Assembly: GCA_036897625.1 (NCBI GenBank) | Contig: JAYMTA010000229.1 | Span: 1-34,115 of the forward strand | Source of the DNA: Pelargonium cotyledonis | Taxonomy: Eukaryota; Streptophyta; Magnoliopsida; Geraniales; Geraniaceae | Reading direction: 5' to 3' | Length of the DNA: 34,115 nucleotides | Shown: positions 14,768 through 25,900 of the stretch, one piece after another | Position numbering within the stretch: position 1 is the stretch's first letter | Layout: every line of letters starts with the position of its first letter | Notes under the pieces: generated by a model | Told to the model about the DNA's origin: nothing | Databases searched by the model: none | The model's input: only the letters and a program-made list of their open reading frames with translations | Made by a program: the position numbers and the translations under genes

Positions 14768-17372
14768 TCACGAGAAGAGCTTGTAGTTCTTGGACTGAAT
14801 GATGAGAGACCTCAGTGCCCCAATGGGTGACAGAATCATCAGCGTGACCCCAACCACGATGCAGAACTGTGATCGTGCCAGAATCAAAAACAAAAATGAG
14901 CATCAACCTTAGAAAACCCGACATAGAGAATATGAGCATTGTTAAGTTAAGCTTACCCAATTTAACGTCCAAGATAAGCCGAATCGTTTGGGCTTGTAGA
15001 TTGTCAGCCACATGATGCATGGAAGCTGAAAAGAATTGGCAAGACATTTATATGTGTTAAACTTCAATCCAACCTGTGAAAAGTAGAGGGCCCAACTAGT
15101 ATTTCAAGACTAACGTCTCATTATTTCGTCATGAGATTTCTTAACACTCCCCTCATATGCAATTTGGACAAAAGAGAACGGACTATGCACGTGGATGGGT
15201 GGAATTAAGTTGGTAGACAAGACAAACGGGTCACTAGGTCCAACAAAACGGCTTGATATCATGTTAAACTTGATTCCAACCTTAAACCTTAAGTTCATAG
15301 GTGGGGAGCTCAACCAGTATTTCAAGTGGTGATTGACATCATTCTTTCGATACGAGATTCCTTAACACTCACCCTCACTTACAGTCTGGAAAAGAGAGAA
15401 CAAACCCCGCACGTAAATTAATGGACTTAAGTCGGGAGGGATTCCTTAACAACCATCTTGCATGCAAGCTAGAAAAGAGAGAACGAACCTTACATTTGGA
15501 TAGATGACTTAAGTCGGGTGGCATGACAGGCTGGTCACTAGCACAACATAACCATCTCTAATACCATGCTAAACTTAACTTCAAAACAAAAACATAACCT
15601 GATAAGTGGAGTGCCCAACTTGTATTTCAAGTGGTGAACGACTTCACATTCTAGCTTTGATACCATGTCAAATTTTAATTCAAAACCCTAAACATAGGCT
15701 GATATGCGAAAGCCTCAACTATTATTTCAAGTGTTGACTAACTTCACGTTATTTAAATGTGAGATTCCTTAGCAATTAGTATTCTACTGCATGCAAAGTA
15801 GAGGCAAAAAGAAGAACAAAAGAGTACTATTAAACTTACATAGTATGTTGTTGGGGCAAAAGCAAATCCTCCGAAGAAACCAAGAAGGCCGCCAAAGAAT
15901 GGCAACATCATACCAATGAGCATTGTGAATGCTGCAACCGAAGAAAACAATTTAGACTATCAGTTTAGTGCACGAGGCTCTCACCAGCGCAAGTAAGCGT
16001 AGTTACTTACCGACATATAAGTTACGGACAATAAAGCGCATCTTGAAAGAAGGCGTGAATTTAAGCCTCTTGATCAAGAAAGTCTCCAACATGTCAAACA
16101 CTGGGATAGCGAATATCTGCAGTTTCCCACCAGAAAAATTATATCATATATCGAATGCTGGACAAAAACCAAACCATGATGAACTAATAGTGTACCTGGT
16201 AGCTTCCAATGACATGGATTACAACGAACATGTTAGCCGTTGCAATGAGCCAAACCGGTCTCTCCAAACTAATCAAGATGTTGTCCTCAACTTTGTTCCC
16301 GAAAACATAGTACCCGATAAGGGCAACGGGGAAGTAGCATATGGCAACTATAATATATGCTACGACGACCCCACTCCACATAGGTACCTTGGAAGGCTTT
16401 TCGGGGGTGGAAGGCAGTGTTGCTTGAATCTCCAATACCACGTTGTGTCCAGCGTAGGCAAAGGCTACATCTCCCAAACCAGTAAAGAAGTTGAAAACTA
16501 TTCCGACAGTAGTTTTTTCCTTGTAGCTATAGTCCACATCTGGCATAACTCCTTTCTTAGCAGCCGCAACCCAACCAATAGTAGAGTAACTGCAAACACA
16601 AATGACACGAGTACAGAATTCTTCATCAAAACATGAATTCGTGTTTATGATAGCATGATCATGTTTAACGTTGGTAAGAGTATTTTACCTCAATGACATG
16701 ACCGCTGCGGCGAGGGAGACTGCGGAAATGGAGTTGAAGTTGGGGAGATGAGAGAGCACGAAGTGTACAGAAGCGAATATCAAGATAAAGTAAGTGAGCC
16801 TGATATCTTTGCATTCCGGACAAATCACATCATGAACCTTCTTCAGAGATTTTCCCCCGGTGACCATGTACACTATATTTACACCAACTTCAACAACTAA
16901 CTGTTGAGGAACCACAATCCATAGTCCTAACCTCTCACCAAACGCATACTGGCCTAACTCATGGTACCTATCGAATCTTTTCCCGGGAACCATTTCATGC
17001 ATCTCAACCATTTGCCATAGAGTGTACAAGGTGATAATCCACGACATTACAAGTATCACCACCCCAGGACCCCTAAAAAATGAATCAACTGATTCAATCT
17101 TATTTTTTTTGCAAAATAATTGATTCATTTTTGTATTTGTAAGATACGATGATAAATATTGACAAAACTCAAGAAACAGAACTAGAAGATGGGTGCAACA
17201 TTACGTACCATCCAAGATGAGCCATTGCGTAGGGAAGGCTGAGGACTCCGGCTCCTACCATGGCAGTGACATTGTGGAAAGCCGAGTACCACCATTTTGC
17301 ACTACGGTCTGATGTGATCGGGAGCCAGTCATCGACATTAATGTTGGTATTATTGTTGCTTGGAGCTGACAT
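14768..17372 (-). CDS. Lysine/histidine transporter-type amino-acid permease (LHT family, 7 exons)
   Basis: Proton-coupled amino-acid importer of the plant AAAP family, expected in the plasma membrane; family members take up neutral, acidic and basic amino acids. Exons in coding order: 17372-17209, 17072-16689, 16589-16196, 16116-16011, 15931-15840, 15025-14957, 14866-14768. All are GT-AG and in frame; total 435 aa, near the family's usual ~440. A hydrophilic N-terminus (1-27) is followed by hydrophobic segments starting at [18 protein letters not shown] (33-50), then about 56-79, 103-126, 145-164, 169-192, 210-235, 250-280, 294-314, 350-380 and 404-425. The conserved blocks [49 protein letters not shown] and PSKVPMW match LHT1-like proteins closely. 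The C-terminus is SKNYKLFS. Intron 5 (814 nt) carries degenerate repeats. It lies in tandem upstream of the polymerase subunit gene, probably as an independent unit. Confidence 0.93.
15048..15775. repeat. Degenerate multi-copy repeat filling intron 5 of the transporter gene
   Basis: At least four partial copies share the order TGATACCATGTTAAACTT, CCTTAAACATA, GGTGGAGTGCCCAAC, TATTTCAAGTGGTGA, GAGATTCCTTAACA, GAAAAGAGAGAACGAACC and GACTTAAGTCGGG. The TATTTCAAG landmark falls near 15101, 15318, 15624 and 15723. Copies are truncated and diverged. It looks like an old transposon or satellite-like array; no coding signal. Confidence 0.7.
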
Positions 17373-17475
17373 TGTTTCTCAATCAAACTGATAGACCCAA
17401 CACAACAAACTGTTCTTGAATCCTATAACAAACGATATACTAGTGTGTAGTGATAAGTGATAGAGAATGCAAAGA

Positions 17476-17490
17476 TTATATATATATACA
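17476..17490 (-). promoter_or_regulatory. TATA-like tract of the transporter gene
   Basis: An alternating TATATATATA run lies about 105-115 bp upstream of the transporter ATG, a plausible TATA position given a leader of about 70-80 nt. The run is low complexity, so this is tentative. A separate TATAAATA on the plus strand near 17620 has no gene after it. Confidence 0.4.
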
Positions 17491-18846
17491 TATATATGAA
17501 AAGAGATAAGCATACAAAGTTTTTTTAAGGATTCTCAGACCACAAAATCCATATGTTTCCACAGATGAATTGGGGCCAAGTTTTGATATAAAAACACGGT
17601 GGGTGTATTGGAGAAAATCTATAAATAGCAAGCTTCTGTTTAGGGATAAGTAATGACCATTTTTAGTGGTCTCACCTGTTATTTCTCTCAATAACTGTCA
17701 CTGGAATCTTGCTAACCATACAAATATAAATGCAAAAGAATCTGCCTTGACTCCAAAACTTTCATTCCATGTGGATTTCAGTCTTCAAGAAGATCTCACG
17801 ACCTTGACTGTAATGGAAACAAATATAATTGTGTTAAAAGATAAAATGTGAAAAGATTATGTAAAAAAAATGCAGCTAATTTGACACACTACATATTTAT
17901 TGTCAAATCTAATCTTTTATATCTACCTATGTGACATATAATTAATTGACATGTGGCTATTTTCACTCATCAATTTTATGTCACAATTCTAATTAATAAT
18001 TTAAAATTATTCTAATAATATTCTTAGTAATTATCTTTTCTATTTATGTATTAAATATGATTATATATATATATATAATCATAGGTTTCAAAAAAAATTA
18101 ATATAGATAGATTTACACCAAAAACTACAAATTATTCAAAAACAATTATAACCAAAACAATTTCACAGAAAAATTTCATTGTATATAAATGTTTATTTCT
18201 CACACCATAAAATGTGGTTGCTAATTTTTTTAACTCAAAAACAAAATCTGACTTATGAGTCAATGCAACTGATTTCAGTGTTTTTCATTATCAAATTAAG
18301 TGACAAAATTAATAACATTATGACGCATCATTAATCAAAATGAAATTAAAATTCGAACAATAGGACAATAATGACAACCCAAGTAAAGCTGGGTAGAATA
18401 ACTAGTATATTTCATTACTTTTCATAATTAATACTATAACCATTTATAACCATAAATTAAAATTTAAAGTTTGAAATAACAATAAAAAGATGAAAAGTTC
18501 CTAATTCTTCTCACCTAATGACGTTCTGCGCATGACTCCATTGTTTCCTACTTTTTTTTTTTCATTTTTTTCCTTTTAATGAGATCGTAAGTTACGTAAT
18601 TACGTATTTGGGCGTTTTTGTGCGTATTTGTATGGAATACGTACGAAATACCAGATCGGTGGGGGTAAATATGCGTATAGGTGCAACATAGATAGGAAGT
18701 ATGTGTTGTTTTTATGTTGTTGTAATTATATTTTATTTGGTGTTATATAGATGGAAGAGTAAATGTGAAATGTGTTAGAATAAATTGATGAATAACAAGT
18801 ACATTAGCAATAATAGTACTGTAATTGAAAATGATTTGTTACAAAA
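17491..18846. other. AT-rich intergenic region upstream of the transporter gene
   Basis: It contains presumed upstream promoter sequence of the transporter gene and then strongly AT-rich DNA with an (AT)n run near 18062-18080 and a T-rich run near 18551-18580. No open frame resembles a known protein. The part after about 18580 (ACGTAATTACGTATTTGGGCG) may belong to the transposon carrying the zinc-knuckle fragment, but I see no ends. Confidence 0.4.
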
Positions 18847-19005
18847 TCAAATACTACTTGGGCCGGCTTGGTGTGGTGCAAATGGGCAACTATTTTTTGT
18901 ATGTCCTACTTGATGACAAGCACTACATTTCCTTGGATTTCTTGGACCTTTTGGTAGCTTTTCCCGTGCGTCCATCTCGTTATGTATACTAGAAGGACCT
19001 GAATT
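18847..19005 (-). pseudogene. Zinc-knuckle coding fragment, probably from a MULE/FAR1-type transposase
   Basis: On the minus strand a 52-codon open frame ends at TGA (18849-18847). It reads through KLPKGPRNPRKCSACHQVG then HTKNSCPF, giving a C-x2-C-x4-H-x4-C zinc knuckle near its end. This arrangement (basic PRNPRKC lead, knuckle, stop soon after) is typical of the C-terminus of Mutator-like transposases and the related FAR1/FRS proteins. Upstream in the same frame there are stops (TAA at 19006-19008, and TAG further up) and no transposase domain, so only the tail survives. A gag-type knuckle is less likely, because the core follows GP-RNPRK, but I cannot exclude it. Confidence 0.55.
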
Positions 19006-19493
19006 TTATCTCGACTCTTGCGAATACTACGCGCTCTGTAAAAAGGGCAAGTGAGATTAGGAGGAGTTAAATTTAGTCTTGTGTGGTCTAACAGATATGG
19101 TCACGCTAGGCATGAATGAGATGCCCAAGGTCAACAAGTGGGATTTGTGTTTTGAGGAAAAGGTGTGGATAGCATTCGTTAATTGTTGCATATTCCCTAG
19201 TGGGAATCTGTCCAAAATAACCAGTGATCAGTTGTTATTGCTATTTTGTATTATGACTAACCGGAAGGTTCATTTGGGACGGATTATTTTCAATCTTATC
19301 ATGTATTATGCATAAATTTATTATTGACTTCCTATAATAGACCATTGAATGAATTGGTGTAATCGGTTAAAGTTGGTATTGTTATAACTCTAAGGGGTAT
19401 AGTTTGAAACCTGGCAATTGCAATTTTTTTAAAAAATTACATCCTCGCTTATATACATATATAACTGAATATGAATAGTGAACAAAATTGTAG

Positions 19494-19553
19494 TTTGGTG
19501 TAATGGTTAAGATTCCTCTTATTGCACAAGAGGGCTAGCTAGTGTTCAATTCT
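19494..19553 (+). repeat. tRNA-like (SINE-type) short segment
   Basis: TGGTGTAATGGTTAAG (19496-19511) resembles a polymerase III A box, and AGTGTTCAATTC (19541-19552) resembles a B box. A weaker similar pair occurs at about 19354-19414. No tRNA cloverleaf can be drawn with confidence. It may be a SINE head or a chance match inside a larger repeat. Confidence 0.3.
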
Positions 19554-19568
19554 TTGTTTCAATAATTA

Positions 19569-20030
19569 ATTTTTATCATATTTTTCACATTTTTATGTTT
19601 TTCTCACAACAGTAATACAATTCGCATAATTTAATCATAATGTTACTCTTTTTTACGTTCTATGTTATGCTCGCAACAAAAAAATGTTTTTTCGCATTAT
19701 TCATTTACAAACTATTACTATTTTCAACATATCTATGTTTAAAAAGGCAACACTGAAAATTTTATTTGCATCATTTAACAAAAATGTTACTCTTTTTCCC
19801 TTTCCAGTGTTTTGTTGGCAACATAATTTAAATTAGTCGCATAATTCACACATACTATTACTATTTTGAACATTGCTTTGTTTTGCTCGCAACACATAAA
19901 TTTTTATTCGCATTATACAATCGCATATTGTTACTCTTTCATACTTTCCTATGTTTGTCTCGCCACACCTAATTATTTTTTCGTATCATTGAATAATAAA
20001 CTGTTACTAAATTTTAACACAAAATCAATT
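19569..20030. repeat. Degenerate tandem array, ~72-bp unit, about six copies
   Basis: Successive units begin with TTCGCAT/TCGCATTAT near 19621, 19691, 19767, 19838, 19909 and 19981. Each carries (A/C)TGTTACT-TTTT, then CTATGTTTTGCTCGCAACA and an A/T-rich tail. A partial copy precedes the array from about 19569. The spacing is 70-76 bp. Arrays like this are common in subterminal parts of CACTA elements and other plant DNA transposons. Confidence 0.75.
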
Positions 20031-20129
20031 CACAATCAAGGCTTGAGTCATTTCACAGGACATTTTCACAGGACATTTTATCTTTTCACACTATATGTAG
20101 CAACATATAAATATTATGTTGTATCATTT

Positions 20130-20654
20130 TAAAAAAAAACGTGTTAAAAATGTGATAGCATTGTTAACATTTAAGTACCATCATTTGTATTCATGTTGAC
20201 AATTAACATTTATAATTTTCACATCCAAAATTTATAACATGTCAGATATTTTGTTCCAACACATTACATTTTTTTCCCATCATTTCTAAAATACGTGTTA
20301 TAAAAAAGGTATCATTGTCAACGTTTCACTACCATCATGTGTTATTGGTAAAGTCTTTCATTCCCAACACGCTTTGTATTTCCAACATCATTTTATCATA
20401 ATTATGTTGCAAATTAAATTTATTGGTAGCAATTATAATTTTATTTCTATCATTACGTTTTACTGTTTTGAAATACATATATGTGTAACACTTGTTTCTA
20501 TTAATACACACATATAAGTCAAACTGTTGACAATTATACTTTATTGGCAACACTTACGAAAAATGTGTTAGCAATACATACTCATAAACGTTTTTTCCCA
20601 ACATTTTGTGCAACACAAAAAAAATTACGCATATGGGGGTCAAATTTAGTAGTG
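20130..20654 (-). mobile_element. CACTA-like transposon end with subterminal repeats
   Basis: Read on the minus strand, the segment starts CACTACTAAATTTGACCCCC (20654 inward), matching the CACTA signature. It is followed by many short repeats such as TGTGTTGC, GCCAATAAA and AACACG in both orientations (20140-20620). These are the subterminal repeats typical of the superfamily. No partner CACTA end was found to the left within the window: CACTAC at 17886 has a different context and no matching 3-bp duplication. The assignment rests on this one end. Confidence 0.45.
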
Positions 20655-20659
20655 ATACC

Positions 20660-21260
20660 TCTAGATTAGCGGAGAAGTAAAAGTCACTCAACATATGGAA
20701 TGAACATAAAATTTACTCAAGCCTAGTTTGTTACTCCATAGATTAGGAAGATCCCGAGTATCACAGACACCTCACACACACACGAGTAATTTGCAATAAC
20801 TTTGAATCCTTGATTTTAAATTTTGTGTCAAACCCTATAGTATGATAGTTTGCATGTAATTCGTAGGAGCTCGTTTGGGGGTGCATATGCGACATGAAGG
20901 AAGCAAGAAGGAAGGAGAGTGGCACGCCAAACGGGTCCAAGAAGGGGACATAGTGGGACGCGTGTCATTCATCTGGTTGCGCTCCAGGCACGTGAGGCAC
21001 ATGAGTTGTGCGTGGACGCGCGTGTGTCTCACGTGTCTTTCTTTTTCTTTCGATTTTCGGCCGTTCCGGGTTCGTTTGAATTCCGATTCGAATTCCGTTT
21101 GAATGATTGCGCTCCTTGCATTTTCTCTTCAATAGAGTATAGTCTTTGATATTTTTGGAGGGCTTCAATTTTGGGTCACTCAGACCGGTACGGACCGGCT
21201 GACCACTTTTTCGTCTGACTGGGCGTGTCATGTGTGTCGATTTCTCATTAGCGAATTTAC
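20660..21260. other. Unassigned block, partly GC-richer, no gene
   Basis: From about 20870 to 21240 the sequence is GC-richer than its surroundings (for example CGTGGACGCGCGTGTGTC, CGGTACGGACCGG) with overlapping open frames on both strands, none of which resembles a protein family. It could be an LTR or another transposon body. I find no terminal repeats that settle it. Confidence 0.3.
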
Positions 21261-24200
21261 TTTTGATTTTTTATGCCGAATCAATAGCAATTCCCTCCTA
21301 ATGACTTATTGACAATCATACCATGTACCTTTACACAGAATAATATCTCAAAGAATTACAAAGCTATAGCAAGTAATCATGTGTGTGTGTGTTATCCTTG
21401 TTACTCGGGACTTCCTTAATCCTAAGTGTAGGTATGATAGGTTCAATTTTGATTCATGCTTTCTTTCCATAGGTTGGGTGAACTTTTCTTCTCCACTAAT
21501 CTAGAGGAATTTAGCTACCGGGGTCAATAGGGCTTATCCTTAGGTTGTAACTTTAGGCTTGGTAAGCGTATGGTAAGGATTTTTCACGAAGCTTATCCTA
21601 CGCCTATAGCGAACTTGACACACATCTTGCTCACAAACTCACAACCAAAGTACATTCATTTTCCCCTTTACATTTTTCACTTACCCTCTATTCCGATCAA
21701 TTGTGAGGGAAACTTGTGATCTTTATTTCATTTTTTATTTCCTTTTCTTTGGGAGAACTTGCATCTTTTCATGCATATTTTCAATTTGATTTTTGTCCAA
21801 CTTTTCTTTTCTCTTTATTTTTTAGATCACAAGGATCCCCCCAAACTGTATTGAAAGTATCGGAATAGAAATCCCAAAGCACATTTAATACATTCACAAA
21901 TGTTCGTATACTAACCCCACTCAAGATTAGCATTCAACTTTATCAAGATGAACACCAAATTCACTATAAGCATAGAAGGTTCAAAATAATTATAGGCCAA
22001 GAACAATGGGCACGTAGACTTGTAATAAAGGTGTAATGAAAGATGAAAGATAAAGGTAAAGCACAAAGAGGGAAACTAGTGTTAAACATTTAAGGGTAGG
22101 AACATATGGCTCAATCGATCCAAAGAAGACCTAAATCATATCCTCCTAGCTAAATTCTCGTAGTCATTTCGCCTCAAAGATAAGGTCACTCAATTCTAGA
22201 AATAAGCATATTTCTTCATTTACCCTAAGCATGTTACTACACCTAAAACCAAAAAAGTCTTAAATCCAAGGATGTCTGTAATAGTCAACCAAACATAACA
22301 ATTTATAGCAATGGAATCCAATCAACAAAGTCTAGATTTATTCCCACAGAATGCAATCAGTCAACATGTCCTATATAACTCACCAGGAGAATATCCAAGC
22401 TCTTAGAGTATAGTACAACATGCCTAAATTATCTAAACTACCCAGCATAAAGGAAACGTGCAATGCACTTGAAAATTTTCAAAAAATGTTAGAAATTAAA
22501 AGAATGAAAAAGAAAAACATGAATGCAAATGAAATGTTCCCCTCAAACTTAGGGCTCATCATTGCCCCCAACGATGGAACCCTAATTTTATGCATTGCTA
22601 AAATACATGACATGCAATTATACTAAAAACACAAACAATAAAGTCAGGAAAGGAGCAAAGGTGCTCTACCCTCGAAATGCAGGGACAATAAGAGAAATGC
22701 AATGTCCCCCCAAACTTATCCACAAGCATGCAAGATAATCCCACAAATCAGTAAAACATGATATTTCCAACAATCATCAATTAATCATGTTCAAACCCAA
22801 TTGTCAGTTAAAAGTTAAAACATACTCAATCCTCCAAAGGAGGTTTGAGACCACGGCGCAAGAGCAATATGATAAAACTAAATGTTGCAACGGAAGGTGT
22901 GGATGCCATAACATTGGACTTCAAGCGTACGTGAACTGAAACTAAGCTAAAAATGGACACGAAAAAAGAGACGAGAAAACTAGTCCTCCAAATATATATG
23001 CGAAAGGGGGGCAGCAAATGACGAATACAAATGTGACTCGTACACCCCTTGCCTAAGACATGACATATTAAGTGCACATTCCTTCAATCTCACTCAAAAT
23101 ACCCAGCAACCACATAATATCAACCAAGGGCAGCCGCTATGGACTCACGCGCACATGCAAGGGAACAAACGCATATTTTCCCAAAACTATCCTAACATGC
23201 AATTTCTACCTACAACAAATAAATAAGCTAAAATTAACTAAATAAAAGCAGCAACTATACAACGTAAAAAACAGCGAGTAACCAATGATCAAACCCCCCA
23301 AAACTTAAATCCTGAGCATGCATCAATAATTTCAATAATTCAAATCAAGCATGCCACCAATCAACCTTTCCAACACCAAATAACAAGCAATACCGTTCAT
23401 GGACAAATTTAAAAATTTAAGAACAATGAGAAATAGACTTAATTGATATTCTCAAAAGGGAGTTTGGAGCCAATACCCGAAACACTCCCAAAATGGGTTG
23501 TTTTCATCTCTGATAGAAACGAATGTCGCGGCGCTCAGCGTCGACGCTGCATCGTCTTCTTCAAGTTTCGTCGCTGTTTTGGTCGGACATGGTTGCTCTA
23601 CCTCTTAACTTGCCTGAAACAGTTTGTGGTTGCTCCTAGCTTTGTTCCTCGTTGTTGTAGCTGATGAGTGAAGCCACAACATCTCCTTCCTTGTGCACTG
23701 GATGTGGTAGTCAGCAGTGATGAGAGGTGAGGGAGGTTGGTACAGGCTTGAGAGAGAGCAAAGAGATGAGAGGGAGGTTGCAACTGTGAACTGACAGTGA
23801 AGACAAGAACACCCTTTCATTGCACCCTAATATGATTCTCAAGTGAAAAAACAAAAATGCCCCCATCAAAATCATACAACTCTGCTTAGATGCGATGACG
23901 CGACACTAGGCGTTAGCGCTGCGACGCTAGTGAGGTGCTGATATCATCCCTTCGCGACGCTGCGACATTGCTCTTCAGCGTCGTGGCATTGGTCTCTATC
24001 CTGCAACTTTAATCTTTAGAAAACGATTAGACCATCTCTCTCGATTCTTTCGGTTCTCACAATAAAATAAAACAAAGTAAACAAAATAACATTACTAAAT
24101 TTAAAGCAAGAATAAAGAAATCGGTGGGTTGCCTCCCACCGAGCGCTTTTGATTAATGCCGTTTGCTCGACGGATGACTCCTGATAAAAGAAGCAATGTT

Positions 24201-24505
24201 AGGGACCATAAAGAGGGGTTTTGCCCCGATTCCGTCGAAGTCATACTAGCGGTCATGCTTCACAATTCAAACAAAAATAAAACACGTTACCTCAAAATTC
24301 ATGAATTTCTAGGTTTCGTACTCGATTTTGTTGAATTTTCAATTTTCGAACCCCATCACTAGTTGTAATCTCCACTACCAACCCGTCATCGTAGGAAGAC
24401 TACGTGTGTGCTCGGATCTATTTTCGGATGAAATACCTTTGAAAAATAAAACAAAAACGGTACTTAAAAGTCAAAACAACTACTCGTAATTTAATTACAC
24501 CGAGG
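21261..24505 (-). mobile_element. Probable non-coding internal region of the LTR retrotransposon
   Basis: This region lies on the internal side of the primer binding site at 24506-24523. I found no gag, protease, reverse transcriptase or integrase motif in it. Several purine tracts on the minus strand (GGGGGGA or TTTGGGGGG-like, near 21836, 22706 and 23296) resemble polypurine tracts. It also holds GC-rich repeat copies (23521-23560 and 23889-23995) related to those in the LTR, and a short hairpin at 24121-24142. The left boundary is not defined, since no second LTR was found. It may be a large retrotransposon derivative or a truncated Ty3-type element. Confidence 0.4.
24121..24142. other. 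Perfect 8-bp stem hairpin
   Basis: TCGGTGGG (24121-24128) and CCCACCGA (24135-24142) are exact reverse complements around the loop TTGCCT. It lies about 390 bp inside the LTR element. Confidence 0.7.
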
Positions 24506-24523
24506 TCCCCGGCAACGGCGCCA
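24506..24523 (-). other. Retrotransposon primer binding site for tRNA-Asp
   Basis: The minus strand reads TGGCGCCGTTGCCGGGGA, complementary over 18 nt to the 3' end of plant tRNA-Asp including CCA. It lies six bases inside the LTR edge at 24530. This primer is typical of Athila-group Ty3/gypsy elements. It fixes the orientation: LTR to the right, internal region to the left. Confidence 0.9.
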
Positions 24524-25558
24524 AAAACTTGACACTCATTTTTGATAGTACACCGATCATGTCAAAGTAATATTGAGCTCGCGAGGAGCTCAAGTATCGA
24601 AACCACAAGGACCAAGGAAATCACAAATAGTTGAATTAACGTAAAAGCGGTTCTAATCTAAAAAGCAATAAATCATGTTTGTGTGTGATAGAGATAGAAT
24701 AATATACAATAAATAACAATAAAGATAAACTATGTACAGATGATCCATGAAGAAAGGGAATTGAGAAAAATGCGGTTTGATAATAGTAACTATGCAATTA
24801 AATCGGCACAACAATTAAAAGCATAAATTGAGCATTTGTTTAATCACGTTGTCTCACGTATTGCCCACACCCGCTTTTGTACTCGATTATCCTTCGTGAG
24901 GCTTTTTCGAAACTTAAAGTGAATACGCCATGCTTGGTTGATACCTAGGCGCAATTTGCGCCCCCAAGCATATTACTGTAGAGGAGTCACATACACTTTA
25001 GTCTTGCGTCTGGTGCTATATGAGACATAGGGTGCCCTAGAGCATTAGCCAACAATAGGTATTGTCGTATACGATGATCCGATCCGCACGGGTCATTTCC
25101 ATGATCAGGATAACGCTCGTATTGAGATCATGCTCATGGTTAATTACTACACGCACAAGCTTTGGGCTCAGCGAATCACTGTAACACCAAGGCTTTTGCA
25201 ATTAAATAATAAAAAATGTAAACTAAAAATTGCAAACAACTACACAATCTACTATTAAAGGGATACCAAGCAATATCATAGACAATATGCAAGTTAAACA
25301 TTCGAAATGTAACAACTAGATATTCTGATAAACAAATAATAAAGTTGAATATAATTAAATAAAACCCAAAACTAGTAACATAAAACTTACACGGTAAAGA
25401 GATTGAGTGTTGTCACTACTCAACTCGGCCACTGCAACGCTCAATGTGGGCAGAAGAGGAGACTCCATTAAGCTTCACCAATACCCTTAACTAGCTCCCA
25501 ACTACACAACCTCTCTTCCTTTTCTCTTGGATGCCAAAAAAATTAAGCCAAAGACTCC

Positions 25559-25566
25559 TATTTATA
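25559..25566 (-). promoter_or_regulatory. LTR TATA box
   Basis: TATAAATA on the minus strand, followed by AGGAGTCTTTGG, in the middle of the LTR. It is the likely core promoter of the retrotransposon. Confidence 0.65.
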
Positions 25567-25579
25567 GAGTTGCAAAAAA

Positions 25580-25900
25580 AGGTCCATGCGCCACGGCGCT
25601 CAACACTTTGACTTCTGAGATTGCGTCATTAATGCCGAGATTGGGAGTGATCTTGGTGATTACGCATTGATTACAAAATCTTCAATCAATGATTTGATTT
25701 GAGCGGGCGCCGCAGTGCTCAGAGCCAATGCCGCGACGCTTAGCTTCATGTGACGGCGCTAAACAAGTTAACGCGTAAAGTTGGATCCTTGGAAACACTA
25801 ATGATGACGTGGATGAGCGTTGCGGCGCTCAAGACCAATGTCGCGGCGCCACAGCCCCCTGCCGCGGCGCTTAGACCCAGCGCTGCGGCGCTTAGTCTTT
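25580..25900. repeat. GC-rich ~21-bp degenerate tandem repeats in U3
   Basis: On the minus strand, copies follow the approximate pattern AAGCGCCGCGGCATTGGTCT. They cluster at 25852-25902 and 25815-25850, with scattered copies near 25705-25755 and 25588. The cores are GCGCCGC or GCGTCGC in otherwise AT-rich DNA. The position immediately upstream of the TATA box is like that of enhancer repeats in LTR promoters. Confidence 0.6.

Noticed and set aside
15968-16636. 222-codon open frame on the plus strand
   Set aside because: It is the antisense shadow of exons 3 and 4 of the transporter gene, whose minus-strand frame is clearly conserved.
17886-17895. CACTAC as the partner end of the CACTA-like terminus at 20654
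   Set aside because: The following bases do not match CACTACTAAATTTGACC and the flanking trinucleotides differ (ACA versus ATA).
19621-20030. CRISPR-like array of evenly spaced repeats
   Set aside because: Units are degenerate along their whole length with no conserved repeat/unique spacer pattern, and the genome is a plant.
20835-21231. Overlapping open frames of 65-88 codons in the GC-richer block
   Set aside because: Frames on both strands are equally open because of base composition; none has recognisable motifs.
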